Of a stretch of 64,000 nucleotides of DNA, positions 35,799 through 44,704 are shown one piece after another; the stretch's first letter is position 1, and each line of letters opens with the position of its first letter. Made by a program: the position numbers and the translations under genes. The notes under the pieces were generated by a model. That model ran no database searches and was not told the DNA's origin. It saw only the letters and a program-made list of their open reading frames with translations. The stretch is from Furfurilactobacillus milii (GTDB lineage Bacteria; Bacillota; Bacilli; Lactobacillales; Lactobacillaceae): NCBI RefSeq assembly GCF_021654115.1, contig NZ_JAIWJF010000001.1, forward strand, positions 517,234 to 581,233, in the 5' to 3' direction.

Positions 35799-35901
35799 AC
35801 ATTTTTGATAATTGAATCGCAGATTAGTAATAAAACATGATAAACTGATAATAATTTGCGAATTTTAACAATAATAAATTCACATCAGTGGAGGCAGGTT
35901 A

Positions 35902-36558
35902 ATGGCGAATGTGTTAACGTTTGATTGCTATGGAACGTTGTTAAACGAAGACGGTACCTATAACGAAATTGAACGGCTGGCGGCTCAGATTGGTGTCGAC
36001 CAGAAGCTGGCACGTCAGCGTTTCATCAGCTATCAGGACGATCGCGATAACATGCATCCGTATATCGACTACGATTTATTGACCCGCAATAACCTGATTC
36101 ACCTCGATTATCAGTTTGGTCTGGAACATCAGTTTGAACGCTATTACGTCGAGGTTCTTCAAGCTCATCGAGACTTGACGCCCTTCCCCGAGGTTATTGA
36201 AACGTTGCAAACCTTCGTTGATCGCGGCTATAAACTTGTGATGATTTCCAATTCATCGTGGGATATAATTCCATTTAATGCCAAGGCGCTACGAGTGCCA
36301 TTCGATGTTTGGACCGCAGAGGATGTTCATGCCTACAAACCAGATTTGAAGTTCTTCAAGGCGGTTGAGCAGCGTTATCATTTCAATAACAACAATCACG
36401 TTCACATTGCGCAGGGCTACGGTAGTGATGTCGTCCCATGTGCTGAACTTGGCTGGGACTGTATTTGGGTCAACCGTGATGGTCGCAAACCTGCTGGTAG
36501 TGAACGACCGATGCATGAGGTACGCACGTTGGATGAAGTGACTCAATATTTGGATTAA
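35902..36558 (+). CDS. HAD-superfamily hydrolase, haloacid-dehalogenase type II-like
   Basis: 218 residues. Motif I is FDCYGTLL (nucleophile Asp about residue 8), as in haloacid dehalogenase-type members rather than DxDGT phosphatases. Motif II is MISNSSW, motif III Lys is in AYKPDLKFF, and the acidic motif IV lies in HIAQGYGSDVVPCAELGWDCIWVNR. A helical cap spans about 15-95. It may be a dehalogenase or a phosphatase of unknown substrate. ATG 35902 follows GTGGAGG. It sits 11 bases before rdgB, so the two are co-transcribed. Confidence 0.85.
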   Translation: MANVLTFDCYGTLLNEDGTYNEIERLAAQIGVDQKLARQRFISYQDDRDNMHPYIDYDLLTRNNLIHLDYQFGLEHQFERYYVEVLQAHRDLTPFPEVIETLQTFVDRGYKLVMISNSSWDIIPFNAKALRVPFDVWTAEDVHAYKPDLKFFKAVEQRYHFNNNNHVHIAQGYGSDVVPCAELGWDCIWVNRDGRKPAGSERPMHEVRTLDEVTQYLD

Positions 36559-36569
36559 AGGAGTTTGAC

Positions 36570-37163
36570 ATGACAAAGTTAGTGATTGCGACTGGAAACC
36601 AGAATAAGGCGAAGGAATATCGAGAGATGTTACCAACTGGATTAGGTGTAGATGTCATCACGCTTAAGGATCTGGAAAATGTTCCTGACATTGTTGAAAA
36701 TGGAACAACATTTGCTCAAAACGCTAAAATTAAGGCCACTACCATCATGGAACATTTTAAATTACCGGTGTTAGCCGATGATTCAGGACTAATGGTTGAG
36801 GCATTAAATGGTGAGCCTGGCGTTCATTCTGCTCGATATGCAGGAGATCATGACGATAAGGCTAATCGTGAAAAACTGTTAAATAAGTTAAACAGTGTGT
36901 CAAACCGTGCGGCAACATTTCACACGACAATTTACGCCGTTAAGCCGGACGGGAATGTATTGGAAGTTACCGGCGAGGTTAAGGGGCAAATCGTTGACGC
37001 TCCACGTGGTAGTGAAGCATTTGGATACGATTGTTTGTTCCAACCCGATGGTGAGTCGCGGACGTTTGGCGAAATGACCGGTGAAGAAAAAGACACAATC
37101 AGTCATCGCGGTCGGGCAATGCGAAAGTTTTTAAAGAGCTTTGACCAGTGGTGGCAGAACTGA
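36570..37163 (+). CDS. rdgB: XTP/dITP diphosphatase (RdgB/HAM1 family)
   Basis: 197 residues, the normal length. It removes ITP, dITP and XTP from the nucleotide pool by hydrolysis to the monophosphate. Family landmarks: VIATGNQNKAKE at the N-terminus (nucleotide binding), TFAQNAKIKA, VLADDSGLMVEALNGEPGVHSARYAG (active-site Asp), EAFGYDCLFQPDG and ISHRGRAM near the end. ATG 36570 follows AAAGGAG. The next gene starts 8 bases after its stop codon. Confidence 0.93.
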   Translation: MTKLVIATGNQNKAKEYREMLPTGLGVDVITLKDLENVPDIVENGTTFAQNAKIKATTIMEHFKLPVLADDSGLMVEALNGEPGVHSARYAGDHDDKANREKLLNKLNSVSNRAATFHTTIYAVKPDGNVLEVTGEVKGQIVDAPRGSEAFGYDCLFQPDGESRTFGEMTGEEKDTISHRGRAMRKFLKSFDQWWQN

Positions 37164-37170
37164 GGTAATT

Positions 37171-38259
37171 ATGACAGATCGAGAAGAACAAATTTTATCA
37201 TGGATCAAACAAAATCCAATGATAAGCCAAAATGAACTGGCAGAATTAGCAGGTATTACTCGGTCAGGCGTGGCAGCTCATATTTCCAATTTGATGAAAA
37301 AAGGTTATTTGCGTGGCAAGGGCTATATTGTGACGCCACCGAGTTACGTGACAGTCATTGGCGGAATAAATATGGACATCTTCGGGGTTGCCGATGAAAA
37401 CGTGGTTGATAAAAGCTCCAATGCTGGCCATGTTTACTATGCGGTTGGAGGACTCGGCCGAAATATCGCACTAAATTTGCGTAAACTTGGTATTCAAAAC
37501 TACTTCATTTCTGTCTATGGCGATGATAACAATGGTGAACAGTTTAAGGCAGACGCACTGGCAAATGATATGGACATTACGTATTCCAAACAGTTTGCTG
37601 ATACCAATTCGTCGACTTATTTATATGTCAATCAACCTGGTGGTGATCGTGTGGTTGGACTTGATGATATGAGCATCAACGATCGGATTGCACCGGAGTT
37701 TTTGGAAGATCGTGAAGATATGATCAACAATTCGACAGCAGTTGTTATTGATTCGAATCTTCCACAACAGACCATTGAGTGGTTGTACGAACACTGTCAA
37801 CGACCGATGTTTGCTAAGGCGGTTTCGGTTACCAAAGCTGGCAGACTGTTGAAAGGTATTGGTCATTTAAATACGCTTGTCCTCAATGCGGTTGAATCAA
37901 AGACCTTATCTGGGATTGAGGCTAGTGACAAACACACGGCGATTCAATCAGCTCAACGAATAATAGATAAAGGCGTTAATAACGTGTTTTTATATATTGA
38001 TGAAGTGGGCATGCTTTATCAAGATGAGCGTCATCAGTTATTTTATCCTGAGCAAAAGATTAACCAACGTAATACTAATGGAGCCGGAGCAGCAGCAACG
38101 GCAGCATTAGTATGGGCACATAAAAATGAAATGTCATTTGAAGATAGCGGTCAGTTGGCTAATGCTGCTGCATATCTTAGTATGGAGAGCATTCAGGCAG
38201 TGAATGAAAATCTGACCCACAGAACGCTCGAACTTAAGCGTCATGAACTGTTTGAGTAA
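37171..38259 (+). CDS. Winged-helix PfkB-fold regulator with a degenerate kinase site
   Basis: 362 residues. Residues 1-55 are a winged helix (EEQILSWIKQNPMISQNELAELAGITRSGVAAHISNLMKKGYLRGKGYIV). The rest is a PfkB/ribokinase fold (VIGGINMDIFG at about 65, VGGLGRNIALNLRKLG). The hallmark C-terminal motif, normally GAGD, reads NTNGAGAAA, so the catalytic Asp is Ala307. Proteins of this build are usually annotated as pseudouridine kinase-like with an HTH. Here the kinase should be inactive and serve as ligand sensor. The kinase paralogue at 38550 keeps GAGD. The start 37171 follows GAGGTAATT; an in-frame extension into rdgB is not credible. Probably controls the following nucleoside operon. Confidence 0.8.
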   Translation: MTDREEQILSWIKQNPMISQNELAELAGITRSGVAAHISNLMKKGYLRGKGYIVTPPSYVTVIGGINMDIFGVADENVVDKSSNAGHVYYAVGGLGRNIALNLRKLGIQNYFISVYGDDNNGEQFKADALANDMDITYSKQFADTNSSTYLYVNQPGGDRVVGLDDMSINDRIAPEFLEDREDMINNSTAVVIDSNLPQQTIEWLYEHCQRPMFAKAVSVTKAGRLLKGIGHLNTLVLNAVESKTLSGIEASDKHTAIQSAQRIIDKGVNNVFLYIDEVGMLYQDERHQLFYPEQKINQRNTNGAGAAATAALVWAHKNEMSFEDSGQLANAAAYLSMESIQAVNENLTHRTLELKRHELFE

Positions 38260-38280
38260 AAATAAAATTTAGTTAGATGA

Positions 38281-38309
38281 AGACCTTGTAGGAAACTGCA
38301 GGGTCTTTT
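38281..38309 (+). terminator. Terminator after the PfkB-fold regulator
   Basis: AGACCTTGTAG, GAAA loop, CTGCAGGGTCT, then TTTTTGTTT. It separates the HAD-rdgB-regulator unit from the nucleoside operon. Confidence 0.85.
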
Positions 38310-38428
38310 TGTTTGCTCGGAAACGGCGGCCAATGAGTATTGATTATTAATAAAACGGGTCTTTGTGAATAAAAAAATAAATGAAACCTCTAACTGTGTA
38401 TGTACAAAGGATTTGTCAGTTCAAGCTA

Positions 38429-38478
38429 TGAAAGCGGTAACTATTTTTGTTGACAGGGCGAGACAATGGGTATAAATT
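38429..38478 (+). promoter_or_regulatory. cre-like box and promoter of the nucleoside operon
   Basis: TGAAAGCGGTAACT (38429-38442) fits the cre consensus TGWNANCGNTNWCA at all but the last base. TTGACA (38450-38455) with TAAATT (38473-38478, 17-base spacer) or TATAAA (15-base spacer) follows. CcpA bound at the cre box would cover the -35 side, so repression by preferred sugars is likely. Confidence 0.5.
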
Positions 38479-38549
38479 CTAAAGTGTCAAATGTTTATGC
38501 GCATAAACAAATGTCAGCAAAGGGTGAATTCAAATTAAGGAGAACAATT

Positions 38550-39509
38550 ATGATGAATTATTCACAAGCTGTTTCACCTGACGATTATGTTGTTGTAATC
38601 GGTGGCATGAACATGGATATCTTTGGCATGCCAAGTGACAAAGTCGTTGATCGAGATTCAAACCCAGGAATAGTCGGAATGTCGGTTGGCGGGGTTGGTC
38701 AAAACATTGCACAAAATTTGGCTCATTTGGAAGTGCCAACGTACTTAATTACCGTATATGGTGATGACTACAATGGTCAATTACTAAAGACATCCTGTGA
38801 GAATAATCATATTCATCTAGACTATGCAGAACAGCTAGCGCATCAGCGTTCATCTACCTACATGTACATTACGGATGAAACGGGTGACATGCTTGTTGGT
38901 GTGAATGATATGGATATTTGTAAGCAGATCACACCGGAGTTTTTAAAACAGAGATTAGATTTTATTAACGACGCCACGATTTGCCTGTTAGATGCCAATC
39001 TTGATCCTTCTACGCTGAATTGGATTGGTGCGCACGTGACAGCCCCATTGTTTGGCGACACTGTGTCAACGATTAAAGCACCTCATTTTGAGGGCATTTT
39101 AGATAAAATGACGGTTTTAAAACCCAATGCATTAGAAGCGTCGTTGCTATCTGGCGTTAAAATAACGGATTTGAATACGGCCAAACGTGCTGCAGAAGTT
39201 TTGCTTGATAAAGGTATTGCAAATGTTTTCATCTCGATGGGGGCACAAGGAATTTTATGTGCGAATAAAGATGATATGGCGTTTGTTAAACCCTTTAAAA
39301 CAACGATTGTTAATGCGAATGGGGCTGGCGATTGCGGAATGGCAGCCATAACCTGGAGTTACTTTGATGAACCTGATCGCCCGCTACATGAAATTGGACG
39401 AATTGCACAGGCCGCTTCAAGTATCGCTTTAGAAAGTGATAAATCTGTTCCTGATATCAACCCAAAATTGGTTCAACAAAAATTAATGAGTGACACAATT
39501 GCAAATTAA
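38550..39509 (+). CDS. PfkB-family kinase (nucleoside or ribose kinase; pseudouridine-kinase-like)
   Basis: 319 residues from ATG 38550 (AAGGAG eight bases upstream); the longer reading from 38466 lacks a ribosome site. A PfkB fold with VVIGGMNMDIFG (about 12-23), SVGGVGQNIAQNL and the ATP/catalytic motif NANGAGDCG, with base Asp261. It is clearly paralogous to the winged-helix protein before it, minus the DNA-binding domain and with the Asp intact, so this is the active enzyme. Candidate substrates are pseudouridine, another nucleoside or ribose released by the hydrolase at 43700. No pseudouridine-5'-phosphate glycosidase gene is present here. Confidence 0.8.
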   Translation: MMNYSQAVSPDDYVVVIGGMNMDIFGMPSDKVVDRDSNPGIVGMSVGGVGQNIAQNLAHLEVPTYLITVYGDDYNGQLLKTSCENNHIHLDYAEQLAHQRSSTYMYITDETGDMLVGVNDMDICKQITPEFLKQRLDFINDATICLLDANLDPSTLNWIGAHVTAPLFGDTVSTIKAPHFEGILDKMTVLKPNALEASLLSGVKITDLNTAKRAAEVLLDKGIANVFISMGAQGILCANKDDMAFVKPFKTTIVNANGAGDCGMAAITWSYFDEPDRPLHEIGRIAQAASSIALESDKSVPDINPKLVQQKLMSDTIAN

Positions 39510-39523
39510 CGGAGGCAAAAGTA

Positions 39524-40216
39524 ATGATTAAACAAATTTATTCCCTAATTCAGTATGACGAAAGTGTTAAGACAATGGACGCCGGCGCGGACAATATTGG
39601 TTTGGTTCCAATGCAAAATGGTGGTGTTCCCGCACATCGCGTACCGCTAGACCGTGTTCGCAAGATCTTTGATGAAGCCAAGCGGCGTGGCGTTACCTCT
39701 GTGGCAATCATGCTTACAAATGATCCTGAAGAAATGCTGAAGCTTGGTGAAGAAATTCAACCTGATATCTTGCACATTGCGGGTGACGGGTACGCGGCAG
39801 ATGAGACGTTTGCCAAACGTTTAAAAGATGTTGCGCCACATACAAAGTTGATGCAAGCCGTATTGGTTGATAATGAATCGGCTATTGACCGTGCCAAGAA
39901 GTTTGAGCCGTTCGTTGATTACATTTTGTTGGATTCTGGTCTTGCACATGACACTGGTATTGGTGCGAGTGGTCAAACGCATGATTGGAATATTGATGCA
40001 CAAATTGTTAAAGCCGTTAATGTGCCAGTCATTGAAGCGGGTGGACTTGGACCTGACAACGTGGCTGATGCGATTAAGAAAATTCGACCATACGGTGTTG
40101 ATTCATTGACGAAGACAAGTATTAAGTATGAAGGCGGCAACATGGAAAAGGATATCGACAAAGTTCGTGCCTTCTGTGAGAATGCTGACGCTGCTGCCAA
40201 AGAATTGGGACTGTAA
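39524..40216 (+). CDS. TrpF-like (phosphoribosylanthranilate isomerase fold) protein in a nucleoside operon
   Basis: 230 residues, beta/alpha barrel. Landmarks shared with TrpF: DAGADNIGLV (as in GADAVGFV), DILHIAGD (as in VQLHG), LLDSG...GASGQTHDW (LLDT...GGSGKTFDW, general acid Asp kept), EAGGLGPDNV (phosphate-binding GGL-P-NV) and GVDSLTKTS. The N-terminal KICG, which supplies the catalytic Cys of TrpF, is replaced by KQIYS. No other trp gene is near. It probably performs an isomerase-type step on another phosphoribosyl compound, but this is inference. GGAGG precedes ATG 39524, 14 bases after the kinase. Confidence 0.7.
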   Translation: MIKQIYSLIQYDESVKTMDAGADNIGLVPMQNGGVPAHRVPLDRVRKIFDEAKRRGVTSVAIMLTNDPEEMLKLGEEIQPDILHIAGDGYAADETFAKRLKDVAPHTKLMQAVLVDNESAIDRAKKFEPFVDYILLDSGLAHDTGIGASGQTHDWNIDAQIVKAVNVPVIEAGGLGPDNVADAIKKIRPYGVDSLTKTSIKYEGGNMEKDIDKVRAFCENADAAAKELGL

Positions 40217-40256
40217 ACCAACGTTAAAATTCTAAGGAAGTTAAGGGAAGGATTGC

Positions 40257-40886
40257 GTGACAAAAAATCGACTTACCGTTAAAAAAACAGTTATTGCGCT
40301 AGTTGGCATTTTTCTGGTTTGCGTCGGCGTGGCCTTTAATAACAACACGCGATTAGGTAATGACCCAGTCGGAATTATTTATGATGGCTTGCGGGCTGCT
40401 TTTCACATTCCCCGAGTTCAACTAGGAATGGTTTCCAATGTGTTAAACATTTTTCTGATTTTGCTGCTGTTTCTCGTTGGGCGTCATTACGTAAACATCG
40501 GCACGGTGATGTATTTAGTACCATATGGCATGTTTATTACGATTGGTTCGCATCTATATCCACATATATTTACAAATGACGCACTAATTACACGTTTAAC
40601 TGGCGGTGCGACAGGAATCATCCTGTATTACATCGGAATTAGCTTGTTTGTAGCTGCCGACATAGGTGTTGATCCATTTAACGGATTTATGTTGACCATT
40701 CGAGATAAAACAGGCTGGAGCATGCGACGGAGCAAAATGACATTTGATGCTTGTTTAATGCTTGCCGGTTTTTTGATGGGTGGCAAGTTTGGCATTATCA
40801 CGATTGTCACAGCGTTGACTACCGGGCCAACTATTCAAGCATTGAGTGAATTGATTCAAAAAAGAGTATTTATGGAAAGGACTTAA
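40257..40886 (+). CDS. YczE/YitT-type integral membrane protein
   Basis: 209 residues with about five membrane segments (about 10-30, 50-75, 80-105, 120-140, 165-190). The pattern RLGNDPVGIIYDGLR...GVDPFNGFMLTIRDKTGWS, two similar hydrophobic halves each with a G-x-DP-x-N/G motif, is typical of the YczE/YyaS/YitT group, whose function is poorly known. The start is a GTG (40257), placed after GGAAGGATTGC. Its place in the operon suggests transport or control linked to the nucleoside pathway. Confidence 0.7.
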   Translation: MTKNRLTVKKTVIALVGIFLVCVGVAFNNNTRLGNDPVGIIYDGLRAAFHIPRVQLGMVSNVLNIFLILLLFLVGRHYVNIGTVMYLVPYGMFITIGSHLYPHIFTNDALITRLTGGATGIILYYIGISLFVAADIGVDPFNGFMLTIRDKTGWSMRRSKMTFDACLMLAGFLMGGKFGIITIVTALTTGPTIQALSELIQKRVFMERT

Positions 40887-40892
40887 TAAAAG

Positions 40893-42050
40893 ATGGACTT
40901 TAAGTTACTTCAAAAAGTTAAAGTTGTCAGCACAGACCACCTCGACGAAACACTGTTAGAAATCATGAAAACAGAAAATTATCGACGCCCACTATTTGTC
41001 ATGGATCACTTTTTAGCACAGGTAGAAATTGTCCAAGATGTTCAAACCGAGCTACAAGCAAATGGTATTGAATATGCAGTATTTGATAAGGTCGTTTCAG
41101 ATCCGCCAACTAGTGTTGTTGATGCTGGTGTAGCAGCCTTTAAAGAGCACAAGGCAGATAGCATTATTGCAATTGGGGGTGGCAGCTCGATAGACGTTGC
41201 CCGCGGCATTAACATTGTCCGCGTAAACGGTGGAAAAATTTCAGATTATGTAGACCCACAAGTGACCATCAAACCTTGTCCAGGACTAATTGCCGTGCCA
41301 ACGACATCTGGGACAGGTAGCGAGATGTCTAACGCACTGGTTGTTACTGACGAAACAAGCAAACAAAAGCTGGCAATTCTGGCAGATGATGCGGTTAGTG
41401 AATACGCAGTTCTGAATCCTGATTTGTTATTGTCATTACCTAAAAACATGACAATTGCTACAGGATTAGATGCATTCTCTCATGCTGCAGAAGGGTATCT
41501 TTCTAAATTGGCTTCACCAGTAACGGATGCTATTTGTGAGAAAGTTATGTTCCTTCTATATAATTACTTGCCACGAGCCGTTAAAAACGGTAATGATCGA
41601 GAAGCTCGTGAACGAGTCATGGTAGCGGCAACTTTGGCAGGATGGATGTTAAATAATGCGGGTACCAATGTTGGTCATTCGATGGCACATGTGTTGGGAT
41701 CTAAATATCATATTGTTCACGGGGAGGCCGTCGCATATGCCTTGCCTGGTGTCCTTCGTTTTGTTGGCCCCGTTATGCCACATAAGGTCAGAGAAATTGG
41801 TCAGATTTTAGGTGCTGTTTATCCTGAAAATGCACCTGAGGAACAGACAACCCTAATTGCGGAACGAACTTATAAAGATTTCCGTGATCAGATTCTTGGC
41901 TTGCATCCATTTAGTGATTACAAGATTAGCCACGAAGAGTTGGCAACCAATGCAGAGGCCGTTGCATATGAACGCTTTGCAGGTAATACACCACGCGAAG
42001 TTACTGTTGATGCGGTTGAAACACTGTTGGCCTCGTACGGGAAACAATAA
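40893..42050 (+). CDS. Iron-containing (group III) alcohol dehydrogenase
   Basis: 385 residues, the usual length. NAD(P) binding is shown by IIAIGGGSSIDVARG (about 95-110), followed by PTTSGTGSEMS. The metal ligands are visible: Asp and His in TGLDAFSHAAE, and two His in NVGHSMAHVLGSKYHIVHGEA. It reduces an aldehyde or oxidises an alcohol with NAD(P)H. In this operon it may remove reducing power or act on a sugar-derived aldehyde; the substrate cannot be read from the sequence. It follows the membrane protein gene by 6 bases. Confidence 0.88.
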   Translation: MDFKLLQKVKVVSTDHLDETLLEIMKTENYRRPLFVMDHFLAQVEIVQDVQTELQANGIEYAVFDKVVSDPPTSVVDAGVAAFKEHKADSIIAIGGGSSIDVARGINIVRVNGGKISDYVDPQVTIKPCPGLIAVPTTSGTGSEMSNALVVTDETSKQKLAILADDAVSEYAVLNPDLLLSLPKNMTIATGLDAFSHAAEGYLSKLASPVTDAICEKVMFLLYNYLPRAVKNGNDREARERVMVAATLAGWMLNNAGTNVGHSMAHVLGSKYHIVHGEAVAYALPGVLRFVGPVMPHKVREIGQILGAVYPENAPEEQTTLIAERTYKDFRDQILGLHPFSDYKISHEELATNAEAVAYERFAGNTPREVTVDAVETLLASYGKQ

Positions 42051-42074
42051 AACATAGAAGGGTAGTCGGAAATT

Positions 42075-43259
42075 ATGAACTTTGTGTTCTTATTAACCGG
42101 GTTAGCACTTGTGTTTGGGATTGGTTGGCTAATTAGTAGCAACCGTAGAAAAATTCGGTATAAATCAATTGGAATTTTGTTTGCATTGCAGTTAATCATT
42201 TCGTTTTTATGTTTGCATACGTCAGGTGGGGTTAAAACACTAGCTGGAATTTCGTCATTCTTTAACTGGCTAATGGTTCAAGCTGCCGGTGGGGTTAATT
42301 TCGTCTTTGGCGGATTGGTTATCAAACCCGGTGGTTCCGTGTTCTTCCTCAATGTTTTGATGCCGATTGTCTTTATTTCTGCCTTAGTTGGTATTTTGAA
42401 TTACATTAAGGTATTGCCATTCATTATTAAGTGGACCGGTTGGGCATTAAACAAGGTTGCCGGGATGGGCGAACTTGAAAGTTACTTTGCCGTTTCCACC
42501 GCTATTTTGGGACAACCAGAAGTATTTCTGACTGTTAAAGATCAGATTCCCAAGTTAAACGAACAGCGCTTATATACCATTTGTGCGTCAGCCATGAGTG
42601 CTGTATCAGCTGCCATGTTGGCATCATATATGAAAATGGTTCCTGGTAAATTCGTTGTGGTTGCCGTCTTTTTAAACATTTTATCGGCACTAATTATCTC
42701 TTGTATTGTTAATCCATATGAAACGGAATCAAACGATGAACTCGTTCAAATCTCTAAAGGAAACAAAGAACCATTTTTCCAAGTTTTGGGTAATTACATT
42801 GTTGACGGTTTTCAACTAGCAATCACTGTTGGTGCAATGCTAATTGGGTTTGTAGCGTTGGTTACCTTCCTAAATAACACGTTCTTAGCTCTATTTAACG
42901 TCAGCTTTACGACACTTATTGGGTATGTGTTCGCACCTGTTGCGTTCTTAATGGGTGTGCCAAGTCATGACATTATTAAAGTTGGTAGCCTGATGGCAAC
43001 GAAACTAATCACCAACGAATTCGTGGCCATGGGTACATTACATGGCATGACAGCCAGTTTGAGTGCGAAAGCTACGGCTATTATTTCTGCTTATCTTGTG
43101 TCATTTGCAAACTTTGGCACAGTTGGTATTATCACTGGTTCAATTAAGTCCATTAGTGAAGAACAAGGTGCCTATGTGGCAAAGTTCTCAATGAAGCTAC
43201 TTCTCGGTGCAACACTGGCCTCCGTTTTGACTGGTACAATCGTCGGTTTGTACTTTTAA
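42075..43259 (+). CDS. nupC: NupC-type concentrative nucleoside transporter (CNT family)
   Basis: 394 residues, about ten membrane segments. Central CNT motifs are visible: GGLVIKPGGSVFFLNVLMPIVFISALVGILNYI, AILGQPEVFLTVK (the G-x-x-E nucleoside site) and KLITNEFVAMGTL (the second N-E-F site). The family imports nucleosides with protons. It supplies the substrate for the nucleoside hydrolase and kinase of the same operon. AGAAGGG precedes ATG 42075. Confidence 0.92.
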   Translation: MNFVFLLTGLALVFGIGWLISSNRRKIRYKSIGILFALQLIISFLCLHTSGGVKTLAGISSFFNWLMVQAAGGVNFVFGGLVIKPGGSVFFLNVLMPIVFISALVGILNYIKVLPFIIKWTGWALNKVAGMGELESYFAVSTAILGQPEVFLTVKDQIPKLNEQRLYTICASAMSAVSAAMLASYMKMVPGKFVVVAVFLNILSALIISCIVNPYETESNDELVQISKGNKEPFFQVLGNYIVDGFQLAITVGAMLIGFVALVTFLNNTFLALFNVSFTTLIGYVFAPVAFLMGVPSHDIIKVGSLMATKLITNEFVAMGTLHGMTASLSAKATAIISAYLVSFANFGTVGIITGSIKSISEEQGAYVAKFSMKLLLGATLASVLTGTIVGLYF

Positions 43260-43285
43260 ATAGACAATCTAGATAGGTGATTTTG

Positions 43286-43672
43286 ATGAAGACGATAAAA
43301 TCAAAGCTTGTAACGACAGTAATGATGACCATTGTTTTATTTGTCAGTAGTAATTGGCTAGTCACTGTTGGGCATTCACAGGGGCAGACGACGGGGATGC
43401 TGATTAGATCTTCGGCTTTCGTGATTTTGTTATATGCGTGGGCGCTTGTTCGTTTGCTGAGTATGAAGAGGTTTGCCAAAGCGTTTATGATATTTGTAAA
43501 TACAGTCTACCTTATGGGATTCGTAAGCATTATTGCGGTCGCTAGTACAAAGTTGACAGGTTTCATACAAATTAGCGCAGTATTGATTGCCATTATTGGT
43601 TTATTGGCTTGTTTAATCATCTTCTACTTAATCAAAAAATATCCGCTAAACGTAGTTAACAAGGTAAACTAG
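43286..43672 (+). CDS. Small four-helix membrane protein, function unknown
   Basis: 128 residues from ATG 43286, chosen over the GTG nine bases earlier because AGATAGG lies at the right distance. Four hydrophobic helices (about 8-28, 40-58, 65-90, 98-118) with Lys/Arg-rich loops. I recognise no family. It lies between the nucleoside transporter and hydrolase, 26 bases from the former, so it belongs to the operon and may assist transport. Confidence 0.6.
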   Translation: MKTIKSKLVTTVMMTIVLFVSSNWLVTVGHSQGQTTGMLIRSSAFVILLYAWALVRLLSMKRFAKAFMIFVNTVYLMGFVSIIAVASTKLTGFIQISAVLIAIIGLLACLIIFYLIKKYPLNVVNKVN

Positions 43673-43699
43673 ACATAGGTAACCTGAAAGGAGTTTGAC

Positions 43700-44641
43700 A
43701 TGACAAAGATTATTTTAGATTGTGACCCTGGACACGATGATGCTTTAGCAATGACTATGGCGATTGCCTCGCCAAAGATTGAATTAGCAGCCGTAACGAC
43801 TTCAGCGGGGAATCAAACACCGGAAAAAACGCTAAACAATGCCATGCGGATGTTAACGTTAATGCATCGTGAGGATATTCCTGTTGCTGGCGGAAACCGG
43901 ACACCATTAGTTAACAAGCTTGCAACGGCTGGTAATGTTCACGGTAAGACGGGACTGGACGGTGCGGAACTACCAGACCCAGATTTCAAACCACAGAATA
44001 TGACGGCGATTGAATTAATGGCGAAAACCATTAGGGAGAGCGATGAGAAAGTTACGCTGGTTGTGACTGGACCGATGACAAATGCTGCCTTGTTCTTACG
44101 CGTGTACCCAGAACTTGCTGACCGGATCGAACAAATTGTTTTCATGGGTGGCGCTATGGGGTTAGGAAATTGGACCCCATCCGTTGAGTTCAACATTTAT
44201 GTGGACCCTGAAGCCGCAAAGATTGTGATGAATGCTGGCATTCCTTTGGTTATGGCACCGCTTAATGTTACACATCAAGCGCAGATATTGAAGGATGAAA
44301 TTGAGTCCATTGACGATATTAAAAATCCTGTTGCTCATGCCTTTCGTGGTTTACTTGATTTCTTTGAAATCTATCACGAAAATCCCAAATGGGGATTCAA
44401 AGGTGCACCACTACATGACCCGTGTACCATTGCTTGGCTAATTGATCCAACACTATTTGAAAGCGAACAGATGAACGTCGATGTAGAAACACAAGGTGAA
44501 CTAGTTAAGGGTGAAACGGTCTGTGATTACTATGAACTGACCGGTAAACCGAAGAACACTAATGTGTTGTTAAAGGTTGACCGTGAGCGGTTTATTAAGC
44601 TGATTATGGATTCGCTAAGGGCTTTTGATGATTTGAAGTAG
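43700..44641 (+). CDS. Ribonucleoside hydrolase (inosine-uridine preferring type)
   Basis: 313 residues. The calcium-binding signature [11 protein letters not shown] begins at residue 7 (DxDPGxDD). VAGGNRTPL, the central [11 protein letters not shown] and [26 protein letters not shown] complete the active-site pocket, and [10 protein letters not shown] supplies the late Asp. It splits nucleosides into base and ribose. Whether it prefers purines or pyrimidines cannot be told. It is the last gene of the operon; AAAGGAG precedes ATG 43700. Confidence 0.9.
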   Translation: MTKIILDCDPGHDDALAMTMAIASPKIELAAVTTSAGNQTPEKTLNNAMRMLTLMHREDIPVAGGNRTPLVNKLATAGNVHGKTGLDGAELPDPDFKPQNMTAIELMAKTIRESDEKVTLVVTGPMTNAALFLRVYPELADRIEQIVFMGGAMGLGNWTPSVEFNIYVDPEAAKIVMNAGIPLVMAPLNVTHQAQILKDEIESIDDIKNPVAHAFRGLLDFFEIYHENPKWGFKGAPLHDPCTIAWLIDPTLFESEQMNVDVETQGELVKGETVCDYYELTGKPKNTNVLLKVDRERFIKLIMDSLRAFDDLK

Positions 44642-44653
44642 GCGTTTGAAACT

Positions 44654-44701
44654 AAAAATGCATTGTTGCTACAAATTTCTTTGTAGCAACAATGCATTTT
44701 T
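44654..44701. terminator. Bidirectional terminator between nucleoside operon and GH51 gene
   Basis: Perfect 22-base arms (44654-44675 and 44680-44701) with a four-base loop, starting with AAAAA and ending with TTTTT. It serves the two convergent genes. Confidence 0.95.
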
Positions 44702-44704
44702 GAG

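Noticed and set aside
39524..40216. Tryptophan biosynthesis gene trpF
   Set aside because: No other trp genes, catalytic Cys region lost, and the context is nucleoside use.
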